Shown here piece by piece: positions 10,808-22,011 of a DNA stretch of 64,000 bases (position 1 is its first letter; every line of letters starts with the position of its first letter). The stretch is from Stereocaulon alpinum (Eukaryota; Ascomycota; Lecanoromycetes; Lecanorales; Stereocaulaceae). The notes beneath the pieces were generated by a model, which did not search any database, was not told the DNA's origin, and was given only the letters and a program-made list of their open reading frames with translations. The stretch covers positions 1-64,000 of the forward strand of contig JAEUBA010000059.1 in NCBI GenBank assembly GCA_018257865.1. Direction: 5' to 3'. The position numbers and the translations under genes are program-made.

Positions 10808-11480
10808 TATATTAGGGACGCAGCTTAGTAGGCGCTAAGGCTAAAGAAGCCTAGTATTAGAATAATACTAAGTCGGACCTAGTCCGAATCGGACCTAGGC
10901 CAAACCTAGGCTAGGGTATATAAATACTAGTAAGTAATAAAGGACTAGTAAGTAACGAAAGGCTAGCCCGTAATAGTATATAGCTATCTAAATAAGTTAT
11001 AATACTTTATTTAGACCTTATCTCCCTTTATACTATATATACTTTCGGTAGTATTCTCTCTAAACGCCTAAGCCTTCCTATATAGTATATTTAGTATCCC
11101 TACGTAGTTATCTAGGCTTTATTTAGACCTTATACCCTCTATAACTTAGTAGAAAAATTAAGAGATAGAAGAGTTAGAGAATATATATATTTATACTATA
11201 GTCCTTTATAGGGCCTAAACTTTCCTATATAGTAATTCTAGTATTTTTATATAACTATCTATACCTTATTTAACTTAAGCCTCTCTTTATACTTTAATAT
11301 ATTAGAGACGCAGCTTAATAGGCGCTAAGGCCTAAGAGGCCTAGCGCGAGATTAATATTAAGATATATAAATTAGTAAGTAATAAAGAACTAATAAGTAA
11401 TAACTAGCTAGTAAGTAACGAATAACTAGCTAGTAACAATTATTATATTAGTTACTAAGGTTCGCTATGTAAAGCCCTTA
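10808..11480. repeat. Two RIP-mutated copies of a dispersed repeat
   Basis: ATATTAGGGACGCAGCTTAG at 10,808 and ATATTAGAGACGCAGCTTAA at 11,298 start two copies 490 bp apart. Each is followed by AGGCGCTAAGG, by AAG/GGCCTAG and by runs of AGTAAGTAATAAAG. The stretch between them (CTTCCTATATAGTA, TAGGCTTTATTTAGACCTTATA) is also partly repeated. No coding is visible. These look like solo or fragmentary non-autonomous repeats at the inner edge of the RIP zone. Confidence 0.6.
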
Positions 11481-11737
11481 TTACGTATACGAGCTAGTCC
11501 TTCCTAGCCCTAGCTGCACCTGGTCCTAACACTAATCCTCGATTTTCGTGACAATCTCAATTAGGAACATAAGAAGTAATTTATCACGCTTCTACTATAT
11601 GATTTTCAATGTTCGCTGCCCACATTCTTCGCAGGTCATGGGTTATGATAGAGTAGAGGGCACGCTTTCCACAGAGTGCCTTCGATTCCATGGGAAACCT
11701 GCCGGGTCATTGCTGGGATATGACTTTTTTTGACGAT

Positions 11738-13487
11738 CTACTTTCTAACTAGCTTGACTCTGCAAGGAAAGTCCCCGCTAGGCTGCGCAAGTTGCACCTG
11801 GTAAGCTCGTTCCCCGTTCACCGTACTCCGACCTTTGATCGGTGTCAGCCGATCCAGCTCTTTATAAGCTGCTTCAAAGTCAAAAGTCTGTAGTGCCATC
11901 ACCACAACAATCTTCATCTCAATGATTGCCAACTCCTGCCCAATACAGTTTCGGGGTCCGTACTCAAATGGCCGCCAAGCGCCTTTGGCCGGTGCCAGAG
12001 CATCTCCAGGACCGGCAAGCCATCGTTCGGGCAAGAAGGTGTCGGGCTGAGGCCAGAACTCGGGGTCTCGGTGCATGGCTTGAGAGATAGACCATATTAG
12101 GAAACCATCCGTGGGGAATGAGTGGCCGTCTGTATCTTTGAGGTGGAAGCCTGGCTCGCCGGCACGTGGACTTGATAAGGGAGGGAAAAGGCGCAGTGCC
12201 TCCTTGATCACAGCTAAAGTGAAAGGCAACTGATTGATCAGAAATGGTTGCTGCTCTAGCTTGGCTCTCCTTTGTTCGAGGGGAGGCCCGAAGACGGCAT
12301 CATGTTCCTTGCGAACAGTATCGAGTGCCGACTTGTGCGTCGAAAGGAGGTAGAAAACATAGCATATCGAGCTGCTTGTGGTATCATGACCCGAGAAGAG
12401 AAAAAGCTTGACCTGGCTTATCGCAAACTTCTTGAAGGTGGCGTCCATCCCATCCAGCTCGTCCTTCGGCTTGTCTACCGTGTAAGTTTGGAGTGCAAGA
12501 TCTATTATCGATTTCGTGAGTTGCTTTTCTCCGGTCTGAGATATCTTGAACCGATGGTCTAGCTCTTGAGAAAGGTGGCTGTTCATTCGATACGAATTAT
12601 ACCATTGCAGCAAGGGTCTCATTGGGTCATATGCAGCGAAAGGTTTGATGTTTGCCCCATACGTCAGCGTGCGTACCTGGCTTCGAAGGGCTTCGACCAT
12701 CGGGTTGTAAGACCGCTGCGAGTTCAGCCGAGAATCTCTGGTGATGATTTAGCTTGCAGATGCGGAGGAATGCGTTCGTGCAAGGACTCACAATACAACT
12801 TTACCCATTACATCGACGGCAAGGTTGTCAGTATGGTCTTTCATATGGAATATGTCGCCTGCATCTGCGTGCTCCTGAAGGATCTGACAGAATGTGGCCG
12901 TCTCGTGAACGATATCAGGAACTAAGGCCATAAGATGGTTGGCGCTGAAGCCAGGGTTATATATGTTCCTCCAATGTTTCCATTGCTGGCCTTCCATCGT
13001 TACAATATCCAGTCCATCGGTCAGAGGAAGCAGGAAACTTCTCAAGCCAGGGTGTTTGGGAAGAGAGTGCTCTTGTGTAATTTGGGACATTGTTGCGGGT
13101 GAAGAGACGACTAAGATGACGGGGCCAAAAGGCCAAGTATCGATGTAGTAGTTCGGTCCCAATTCAGGCATTGCTCGTCTGATCTGGTCTGGCAGATACT
13201 GTAGGTGCGCATCTCTTGGCACGCCCGACATTATCTTGTTGCAGAATAGCAGATGGCCAAATATTGGATTGTATGGAGGCATCGGCTGTCCGTAGTCAGC
13301 TCTGGCACTATACAATGAGACGAGTGTCGCTTCAAGCCTAGCAACATCTTACCAAACCTTGCCTCCTCAATTCAAGCATTCTTCTCCGCACTGATATTAG
13401 CTTCACCAGGAAGATGGTGGCATATCCTAAAGCCAGTAGACCTAGAATGAGTGCTAGAGGCCTGATGAAAGCCATGTCTAGCTTCAT
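11738..13487 (-). CDS. Cytochrome P450 monooxygenase
   Basis: Model complement(join(11738..12737,12792..13285,13353..13487)), 542 residues, with introns of 54 and 67 nt. The start is the ATG opening a hydrophobic ER anchor (residues about 5-35). The first splice joins QGL to PMPPYNPIFGH, the proline-rich hinge; the second joins MGKVVL to DSRLNSQ. The I-helix reads FSGHDTTSS, the K-helix KEALRLFPP (ExxR), then PERW, and the heme loop FEYGPRNCIG places the thiolate Cys near residue 474. All core motifs are intact and the length is normal for a microsomal fungal P450, so it should be functional. The wording recalls the StcS/VerA (CYP59) type of polyketide-pathway enzymes, but no polyketide synthase is nearby; the substrate is unknown. 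It is the first intact gene from the telomere, about 0.27 kb from the RIP block. Confidence 0.9.
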
Positions 13488-14907
13488 GGTGAAGAAATTT
13501 GCAATATAGCTCAGCTTGGTGTGACTTAATAAAAAGCCTCAGTCGAGACTGAAGCGTAACGTGTGTGCACAGTGGGATCGTTGAAAGCTGAAGATGGCAG
13601 AGATATTGTCGTAGTAGCCTTCCCGTGAGGTGGCCATAGGACTTCAAACTATTCTGGGGCCGTTTCACTTGCTGCGGCCATCGCGCAGTGTTTCCGTTGA
13701 AAAGGCGTACATATGTAAGAGTTACAATCAGTCTGTTAGCTGGGAGCGGCTGAAAGTTCCTCCGTGTGAATGCCTGCATTACACTAAACCCGTCTTGCAG
13801 CATCCTCTTATCGCGAATGAGGCGAAGGATCGCTCTGGATTCCAATCACTGGGAGCGGCCTATTTATTTTTGTGGGTCTAAGTCTCGGCGCCGTGCATGC
13901 GCAGGGGCACATGACAATCCTGTCACATGGACCACATCACACAGTATTAAAAAGGTGGAAATCCTCAGCTCATGGATGCCTGGTGATATGATAAGCATAC
14001 GGCACTCTATCTCGAGATCAACGCCCGGTGCATACAGCGAAAATTGCGGCGCAGCAATACGTGGATCGCAGTCATGGTCTTTGAGTTCAAAGACATTTTC
14101 TTCGTCAGCTTTGCTGCGCCGCTTCCTTCAAGCGAATTGTGTGTGTACGAGGTGCGTTCTACCGCATGCCGGAAAACAATCTAGGAAGGCTGTGCCAGCG
14201 GTACCCCTATCATTCACCGCAGCGTGATACACACGCAAGCCATTTGTTCGGGTTGTATGCATCCACGCTATCTAGCTCGCAATCGAGCGTTGACAGGTTC
14301 TAAGGGCGACCACACTCAGACACAATGGCCACTATAGAGATATATTGTATCGCTCAATATGTTCTTACTTATGTACGCGTGGTCAACATCTTATACCGTC
14401 TACCGGCTTAACGCACCCCAGCCTCAAGCTGAACGTTTCAGCTCGGCCTGGAAACGCCTGAAGTTACTAAGATTACTTTTTGCTCGTCTCGGAGTTATGT
14501 ATTCAAGTCTCTACGCACAGGAATGAGAACAATGCCCGAAAGATCTTCGTTACTTCGTTACACTGGCCGTATAACTACTGTAGACGACATATTGAGATTC
14601 CATACACAATAGATTGGCGGGAAACCCGCCACTTCAAGGAAATCTGGATCATAAGGTTGTACAACCTCGTTCCTCATCATGGCTCCACGAAGAAACCGGG
14701 AGATGCCAGCAACAAAATTCGTGTCTTCCATCCCAGGCTGCAACTTGTGGGTATCAATTCTATGTTTGTATCAAGTAGTCAAACCTACCAGTGTGCATTG
14801 TCTATTGCAAAGAACTCTTCACATTTTGATTGATAGATATCGATTTACACAAAGCCAGCTGTCGAGGATTCGCAATGCTTTGCTTTCTAACATGATTTGT
14901 CAGTAGC
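13488..14907. other. Intergenic, no gene recognised
   Basis: This is the upstream region of the P450 and the 3' side of the rhodopsin-like gene. Short open frames occur on both strands, but none shows a recognisable family, splice structure or coding-like composition. Base composition is ordinary, with CA and TG present, so it is not RIP-affected. Confidence 0.5.
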
Positions 14908-16207
14908 TTAAGGGTTCGAGACGATTAGTCTTCGTACCTCTTGTGATTCAAAAGAGACAGCATTCGTCACGATGATATGGTCCCGATCGCCCGGGGCCAA
15001 GGCTCCTGAATGCTCCTGTCCAGTCTCGGAGTCGATAGTACTGACCCCTCGATTTCCGCGAATGAAGGTACGAATTCCGGTCATCGTGGCGCCCGGTATA
15101 CTTGGAAGCTCCTCATGCCCTCCATTCGGTAGTTTTTCTCCCTTGGCGCCCCTTAGCTTTCGAGCTTGTGAGGAATACCATGGCCTGGCTTTCTTGGCAG
15201 GGGGCCCTTGACCGGTGGAGACGAACAACGAGCGGAAGGCGGTCAAGGAAACCATCGATACAGCAACGCAGACCTCGATGTGCTGCCAGAAAAAGATCCA
15301 GGTATAGTCGATGGCCCCGCTGTGACGAATCCCAGCTACTCTAACAATGGCAATGATGGCCATGACGATGTTCAAGCAAAGGAATACACCCATGCCGATC
15401 TTTTGACGACGTGCGATCTTGACCGACCAAAGGATCCACACTGGGATAGCCACAACTGCGGAGCCGTTAGCTGAAGCTAAAAGTACCTGGGTGGAAAGCC
15501 ATACTCATGACATCAGTCATGATATCTAAAGATATTGAGATTGCCCCGAGTGGTAGTGCCCTGTTTAGCAGTGCGCCTCGTGCACAGCCAGCTATGAGTC
15601 TACTGTCAGCAAAATCATATGTAATCGCGGGTTCGACGGTTACTAACTTGCTTCTAGACCGCTTTTTGGGCAACCAATAAAGCCAATGCAAGCACAGAAA
15701 CCGAATACAACGATTGTGATCGCCACGACGACTTTCCAATAAGTCACCATCTTCCCCACTCGATTGATCAAGCGTCTGAAGAACGTCAAGAAGGAAGCTT
15801 TGACCAGGAATATAGCAGTCCATGTCACAAACAGATAAGCAGAGTCGCAGTTTTCGAACCACACAACTTTCTGGAATATCTCGACAGGGGGTATCAGAGC
15901 GATAACAGATCCGGGCTCCGTCTCCAACGTTTCAAAGAGGTAGATGTCTGGCATCATCTTGTACAGGAGAATAGTAGTTGCGATGAAGCAGACGCATGCC
16001 AGGGACAGGAATCCATCATCCAGCTCCAGCCGTTGATTTAGATGGAGACGTATAACCGTCCGAGCTATCGCAGCTAAGATTGCAATCCCAAAGAACATGC
16101 CGCTTACTACCTGCGGTTGATTAGTGCAAAGTCCTGGTAATGGAGCGCAAGCTTGGGGAGATGACCTTGAAAGCGAACTCTGGAATCCTGCCGGCCTGGG
16201 TGGCCAT
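14908..16207 (-). CDS. Fungal rhodopsin-domain / PTH11-like seven-helix membrane protein
   Basis: Model complement(join(14908..15455,15505..15591,15648..16110,16166..16207)), 379 residues, introns of 49, 56 and 55 nt; the frame closes exactly. The start MATQAGRIPEF is chosen because it splices to VVSGMFFG, the first helix. Family hallmarks of the fungal integral-membrane rhodopsin domain are RLHLNQRLELDDGF after helix 1, FFRRL after helix 3, CPKSGLEA before the fourth loop, SLDIMTDVMIVAIPVWILWSVKI in helices 5-6 and FFWQHIEVCVAVSMVSLTAFRSLFVS in helix 7, followed by a polar cytoplasmic tail of about 110 residues. Many such proteins are orphan PTH11-like receptors; ligand and function are unknown here. 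Confidence 0.88.
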
Positions 16208-18116
16208 CTCTGTGAAGCGTCAAACGTGCTCACAATATTTCGAGTGTATAATTTGAGTAGGGTAATGCAGCTCCAAGTAATTGAAAGCAGAGTACCGAAT
16301 TGACTTCTCGGAGTAGAAAGTGATTATGAGGAGTTATGTAGGATTGAAAGACCTTGTGGGAGCATAAAGTAATTATAAGTAACTGATTTAACAAAGGGCT
16401 GAGCTGCATAAAGGATCCAGCAATTGTGAGTTCCATGGTGCGCTAGTATCTGCACACTATTATGCTTGAGCATCCCGGTAAGAAAAGGGAAAGGGTGTCA
16501 AGCTGCATGACATCGTTTCAGGCAAAGGGGTAGCAGGCGAATGTAGAAGTGATCGGTGTCTAGAGGCGATTGATGATGGGATGCTTATGTGCCGTCATGC
16601 ACCTCGACTGGATAAGGCTAAGAACCCGAGAAAGCGAGAGAGAGGCCACATATGGGAAACGTATGGCCTCCGGCGCAAGTCAAACGGCGTAGCATGTTAG
16701 TGGGAGCTTGCTGTACGGCAAGGTCCTTATGTGGGGTAATATTTATTCCGTGGCCTGTGGATATGGGGGCTTGAAATCTTGAGACTCGGCTGACCACATG
16801 GATGTGTTGACATAGCCGAGAACTAAATAGAAACCGGGATACCGCTTTCGCCACTTGCCTGCTCTAAGTCTATTAGTAGATGACTTAGCTTGAGGGACTC
16901 GCATCGATCTATACTTCGTGTCTCTCCGCTAGCAAATGGTTAGCCTTACAATTCTTAGTTCTACTTTTAGCTGAACTAGGCTTCTATGATCGACTAGACA
17001 TGCTAGGTAGATTTGTTGAGTGAAGGTTGACAATTGTTTGCAGGGAAGCTTCTTTAATAGCTCTGAGCGTTCGAACAGCTTGATAGTAAGCTCATGTTTG
17101 AAGACCTCATGAGAAGTGTAAACTAATAGCTTTCCGTAGGGCTATGACATATGAAGAGAGCTATTTTGTTCGCGAGCACGGTGTCCAATAGGAAATTCCA
17201 GCGTGGTCCCAGAGTTTTAGTGTAGTCCCTGCGTATTGTAGTCGTAACGGCGTTAGTAGGCCTCTTCCACTTTGGACCATGACATAGTGTGTCGGCTTAA
17301 AGTTCACGGGGGTCACGGAATCCTGCATCAAGGGGATCGAAAGATCAAAGGATCCCGAAAGTATCCGGAAGGCCATACTGCTGTGTCCAACTCCAGTCTA
17401 TTATTGCCGCTTTCACAGGAGATGGACGCTCAAGAGCCAGGCTTTGGAAGCTGACTCACGCCACTAATCTTACCGCAGTAGATCTACAAATTGCCAAGGA
17501 ATTCGATATGTTTCAGACGTGAAAGAAAAATATATTAATACATTCAGATGCATGTAAGCAGGGGATCATGCGGTAGCTCATCCAAAGGGGGCGCAGTCAC
17601 CTAGCTCAGGCAGCGATAGGCGCCCAGTAAGGCCGGCACAGGTTCCTGTCTTTTAGACGGTGGAATGAACAAGGACAAACGCTTTGCAAAAAAGCGCTGG
17701 CTGTGTCAACGGATGAGCTGCAAAAGTTCGAGCTGCGAAAGCACTGGAAGGCAAGAAGGTAAAAAGATTGATATGTTTTGCCAAGCCTTCGCTGACTAGA
17801 AGAGTTCACCGCTCCGTCATCCATTCTGCTCAACCGTCGACTCATAGGGCTGAAGCGCGTGGACCCTTAGATTCAGCAGGCTTGGCGGGCCACGTCCGAG
17901 GTACCAAGGCAAATTGGAGATCTATAATCCGTAGCTACCGTTGTTTTTATCTTTCTGTAGGATCGCAGACTCTCTAGCTCTGGTCATTTCAAAGACCCTC
18001 TGGCCTCATCCAGTCTCACTCTGTGCTCTCTGTGATAAGATAATGACGCATTGCTGAAATGTCGTAAATTCTTGAAGTACTCTACCACGCGCGCCATCCG
18101 GCAAGCAATTGGGATA
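16208..18116. other. Intergenic, no gene recognised
   Basis: There are several short open frames on both strands but no recognisable domain, and none chains into a spliced gene. Composition is ordinary. The stretch separates the rhodopsin-like gene from the decayed zinc-cluster regulator and may contain older unrecognisable gene debris. Confidence 0.45.
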
Positions 18117-19740
18117 ATGTTGGACTTAGACCGGTCTTGCGAGCTATGCCGCAGATCGAAAATTAGATGTGCCAATACTCTGCCGAACTGCGAGAAGTGC
18201 AAATTTCGTGGTATCGGTGATCAATTTTAGTACCATTCTGCTCCATTGACTCGGCAACGCAGCTAAACTCAAGCATGTGTTACGGGACGAAGGTAGTAAT
18301 CTAGGCTCCAACAAAGCAAGCCTACGTTTTGGCTATGGCTTTAGGGACGCGGCACAACCTGCCGCGAGCCCGGATCAGGCCTCTGACAACGGAGCACACC
18401 CAGTCCAAGCTACATCCAGCTCTGGACCTTCTCCATTGAGACAGTCAGTAGTTGCGGGATGCCGGAGTGTAGAGCCAGCTAGCTGGAGTCATTTGCCGTC
18501 GAACATGGCCGCTAGTGGGCGTCTGGCAGAAGTGCTAAGTAGTCCGGCTGCGACTTTCTATCCTAGCAAGGACCGTACACAGCGTGAACTTTTCCATATA
18601 ACATCTGGTAGCAAGCTTGTTTCACTCATGTATGCGTTATCGGTAATCCAGGAGTTGTTGCATTATCACTCGTCGAGGAGCTAGGTCCTCACTGTTGCCG
18701 CTCTTTTGATAGCAGGATCTCTTTCGGATGTGAGGGTAATCTTTGAGCAAGGAAGTGCAGACGGAGAAGGCTTATCGCGTACAATAACCGAAAATATACT
18801 TCGCCTTTTGATTGTACCAGTATCAGTAACGACCTCCAGCTTTCATACTCTGTTTACAGGACCGAATCTGCGCTGGGCATTTATGGGCTTTCTGTTCGCT
18901 TGTGCTGATCGCGCCGTCATGGTCAGACAAGTGACTAGCCCACAGTTTACAAAGACAACCGATGAAGGCGTTGACCGTCAAATGTTCGTACATGAGATGA
19001 TGATGGCGAGTTGAACGTACGTCGTCCTGTGCCGGCAGAGCGGACCAGTAGTGAACAACGCTCTCATCTGGTCACTATACGAGAATCTCCTGTTCTTATG
19101 CATTCATCATGGGGATTCTAGTGTGGTTGTAGTTTCAACGTCTCCTTGCTATATAGATTGACGTATATTAGGTCCCTTGGTCTGGCAACGTCTTGGTGAT
19201 CTCTCTACCGATCTGCTTGCTATGGTTCATCATTGAGAACCCGATTATCCCAACTAGGTCTCCTTTTTTCTTCAGGAATGCCGACGAAGTTTTTTTGCCG
19301 CAATTTATAGGAGCCATAAAAACCTAGCCAGCTACTTTAGCCGACCCCCTCGGACCCCTTCAATATTCAGATGTCAAACCCCCCTTGAATGTTAGTGACG
19401 AAATCCTGATTGCAGAAAATCAATGTCTCGATTCTGTACTGTCTTCTCTCGACGATAACGGCTAGAACACGGAGTGAAAAATATAGTTAGCGGGCTTCAT
19501 ACGCGTACAGTATATTATGAGCAGTTTCGGGGAAGAAATCTTGGAGCCCTCGCTAGACAATGGAAGGACCAATGCAGAGTTGGGATTCATTCGAGTACCT
19601 GGTCGATTTCAAAAGGTCTTGCTAAAGTATTATATCACGGCGATATCTTGCGGCACTCCCGGCTGGCTTGGGAATCCTCCCTGGTCATCTTCAATGCAAG
19701 CGCGAATGCCAAGGATTAACGAAAATTTTGCAACTACTAA
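18117..19740 (+). pseudogene. Zn2Cys6 transcription factor, decayed
   Basis: The start MLDLDRSCELCRRSKIRC is followed by an NCEKC motif, giving five of the six cysteines of a fungal zinc binuclear cluster. A 52-nt GT-AG intron could follow directly, although the sixth Cys is then missing. The remainder runs largely in one frame to about 19,130 with stops at 18,682 (TAG) and 19,012 (TGA). The middle homology region is legible: SFHTLFTGPNLRWAFMGFLFACA, NNALIWSLYENLLFL, and after a probable intron VWQRLGDLSTDLLAMVHH, FFLQECRRSFFAAIYRS, VKPPLNVSDE, LDDNG-stop-NTE and IRVQYIMSSFGEEILEPSL. Several stops sit where Trp is expected (NGWNTE) and at least one frameshift lies near 19,370. The order and spacing match a fungal-specific transcription-factor domain, so this was once a full regulator of roughly 600 residues. 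Confidence 0.75.
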
Positions 19741-20027
19741 ATGACTAATCTCGCTATAAACCAGTTGCACCTTCCTTGTGCAACGCGTAACAATTGAATC
19801 ACTTTTCAGATTCATTTCTCCTTACTTCTCCCACGGACATTCCTCTCACTTCTCCCACGTACCTCCTTTCAACTTCTCCAACATAACTCCTTCTCACCGC
19901 TCACAGGTTGTCAACACATCATCTCTACCTTCTCACGGGTTCCCTCGAACTTCATTTACCTTTCTACCAATCCTCTGCCCGTCCCTTTTCTTCAGTTAAG
20001 GTAGACGTGTGTTTGTACTCTGCGACC

Positions 20028-21483
20028 ATGCTCTCCAGCTCCCCGCTCTCCAGCTCCCCATTCTCTAACCCAAGCCCAGGTTCCGCCCGCCTCAGTCCGC
20101 ATGTTGCAGCAATTCGGCGGAATCATCCTTACACAAATTTTCCTCCGTCTATCGTGGTGTCCCACGCTCATCCGGGGCGAGGTGAAGGCCGGTCACGAAC
20201 GAATTGGACTGGCCCTCATAGTTATGGCGCAAGGCACAAGCTCGACCAGGCGCCATTTTCTCTGTGGGATGAAGAGAAAACAGACTTCCGGCTCCCCACA
20301 GATTTGGAAACGAAGTGATTAATAACGAAGTTCCAACCCACGGGCATCTTATTTCAATGGCCTATTATGGTCATCCAGTCCAATACTCCTCCAAGGCCTT
20401 TACCCCTCACCACAGGTGCTGTTCCCGTCAGGTTCATTCCTTCTCCTTCCCTATCAGAGACCGATGATGAGCGCCGCTTGAAAACTGTACTAGTTGAGGA
20501 TGAGAGACCGCTCGGCTTCCCTACACAATACGCCGGGATGCGAGGACCTGCAGACCCGCTCCTGACTCCATTGAGAAAATGGATCTTGCCGACTGATGAT
20601 GAGCTAACGTCGCTTGTTGAGACGTTCCAGCACTTTTGCAACACTCGAGTCATCTACATACTTTGTCCACACCTCATTGTCGAATTATATTGTGATGATC
20701 AGCGGACTTATGAATCAGGGTCATTCGGACGGTGGGAGGTTACACCGTACACTATCATCCTGATTCGACCAGTGCGTTTGAAGGACTCACCGCTCGAGCG
20801 AGAGCAATCAAACCGGACCCCTCGACCCAAGACACCTCAAATTATCTTTCCTCCGCCAACGAGCTCTGCCCAGGCGTTCGGTTAACCTCAGCAACTACAG
20901 CAGATGACGGCTCTGGCCCGCCAGGATCTATGTTTACAACCGCAGGTGTTCTACTGAGAGATGATCACGGTAATCAGCGACTAACCGTCGCAAACCACGG
21001 CTTTGAAAAAAGGAAATGTGTTTTCCACCCATTCGAAGACAACGTGCAAATTAGGGAAATAGATGAGCGATAGGAGCACCTTGACATCGCCCTAGCGAAG
21101 TTAAATCCTTCGGTGACAATAGCACGTACTTCGAGTCCAAGGCCCCAAGACGCCTCCTTCGCTCCCATGAGATCCCCAACGGCGTTTTCTTTTCCATGGA
21201 CGGTATGTCGACTGGTGTAGTGTTTCTCATGGCTGAAGGAATAGCACTCGATACCTCCAAACGCCCGGCAGGGATGACGGAGATCCGATTCTCCAAAAGG
21301 ACAGTTTCTCGAAATTTCGGGGCTGTACAAGATGTGCCGAGAGAAGGGGTCTGCGGAGCACCCATTGTGGAGGACGATACGGATGAAGGGGGTGTCGCTG
21401 GGTTTTTTCAGAAGGGAAATGCATATTTTGGGTTCGCGCCAGTATTAGATGAGTTCATCGATCGCTTATGGAGCGTTGTTTAG
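20028..21483 (+). pseudogene. Trypsin-fold fungal protein, decayed
   Basis: ATG at 20,028 opens a frame through RNHPYTNFPPSIV, NWTGPHSYGARHKLDQ and, after a TGA at 20,316, on to LPTDDELTSLVETFQHFC and TYESGSFGR. A frameshift near 20,735 moves to VGGYTVHYHPDSTSAFEGL and PPGSMFTTAGVLLRD. A TAG at 21,071 replaces a likely Trp (ER-stop-EHLDIALAKLNP), and a second frameshift near 21,118 leads to STYFESKAPRRLLRS and MDGMSTGVVFLM. The frame ends GVCGAPIVEDD, GGVAGFF, stop at 21,483. I know this as a lineage-specific family common in Dothideomycetes, with positions resembling a chymotrypsin triad: His in VANHGF, Asp in DIALAKL, and Cys where the serine nucleophile would sit in GVCGAP. Two nonsense changes and two frameshifts make this copy non-functional. 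Confidence 0.65.
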
Positions 21484-22011
21484 GTTTTTAGAGGCGGTAG
21501 ATGGGTGCCGATAGGCCAAGCTCAACTCTGCGTAAGATAATCTTGCCAGAGGAGGTACGCAGGTTATGTCGCCTAGAGAGTGACAGTGCCCGAACAGGAG
21601 GCATCACTTGCAGCCCAGAAAGCTTTCGTGGAGACTTTCACTGTTGCGGATCCTCCTTTGGAGGCTTGCTTAGGGTAGGGTTATTCCGGGTAGTGCTACA
21701 TAGCCTGGATTTCGCTGTAGAAGAATGAATTATCTTTACCACCACCACTAGAAAAAGCTCAACAATTGATAGCAACGGCGGTAGTATCCGCCACTCTTTC
21801 GGAATGCTTCAGTGCACGCCCGCTCAGATACCAGCTTTTCAAAGCACCAGCTGTACCCTGCCTCCCGCCCTCGCTAATGTTTCCGCCGAAAAGAAGCTGT
21901 CTAGATTGCTAGGGATTGGCGTCAACGCAAAGGATTTTGAACTTGGTTCAAGAGCTGCAAATCTAGCTGATTGCGAATCTCAACTCTTTTCATCGATTGA
22001 CGTCTAGAGAT
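21484..22011. other. Intergenic, no gene recognised
   Basis: This lies between the end of the trypsin-fold pseudogene and the stop codon of the minus-strand aspartic-peptidase-like gene. Short open frames show no recognisable features. Confidence 0.5.

Larger units (their letters stand above)
121..11470. repeat. RIP-degraded subtelomeric repeat block
   Basis: The whole block is TA-rich and nearly devoid of CA and TG dinucleotides, so both strands have lost CpA to TpA. This is the signature of repeat-induced point mutation acting on duplicated DNA. Stops occur every few codons in all frames, yet protein-family signatures can be read through them, with TAG/TAA at expected Trp and Gln positions. 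The block ends abruptly near 11,470, where CA and TG return to normal. Stretches inside the block that I cannot assign (about 7,300-8,800 and 9,750-10,090) contain only RIP-type sequence; one minus-strand frame near 7,620-7,960 keeps a charged, coiled-coil-like reading. Confidence 0.9.

Noticed and set aside
11738..16207. Secondary-metabolite cluster around the P450
   Set aside because: No polyketide synthase, NRPS, terpene cyclase or tailoring set is present; a P450 next to a receptor-like gene is not enough.
16230..16436. Minus-strand frame directly upstream of the rhodopsin-like start as extra N-terminus
   Set aside because: MATQAGRIPEFAFK spliced to VVSGMFFG gives the usual family start; the upstream frame ends in a stop and adds no known feature.
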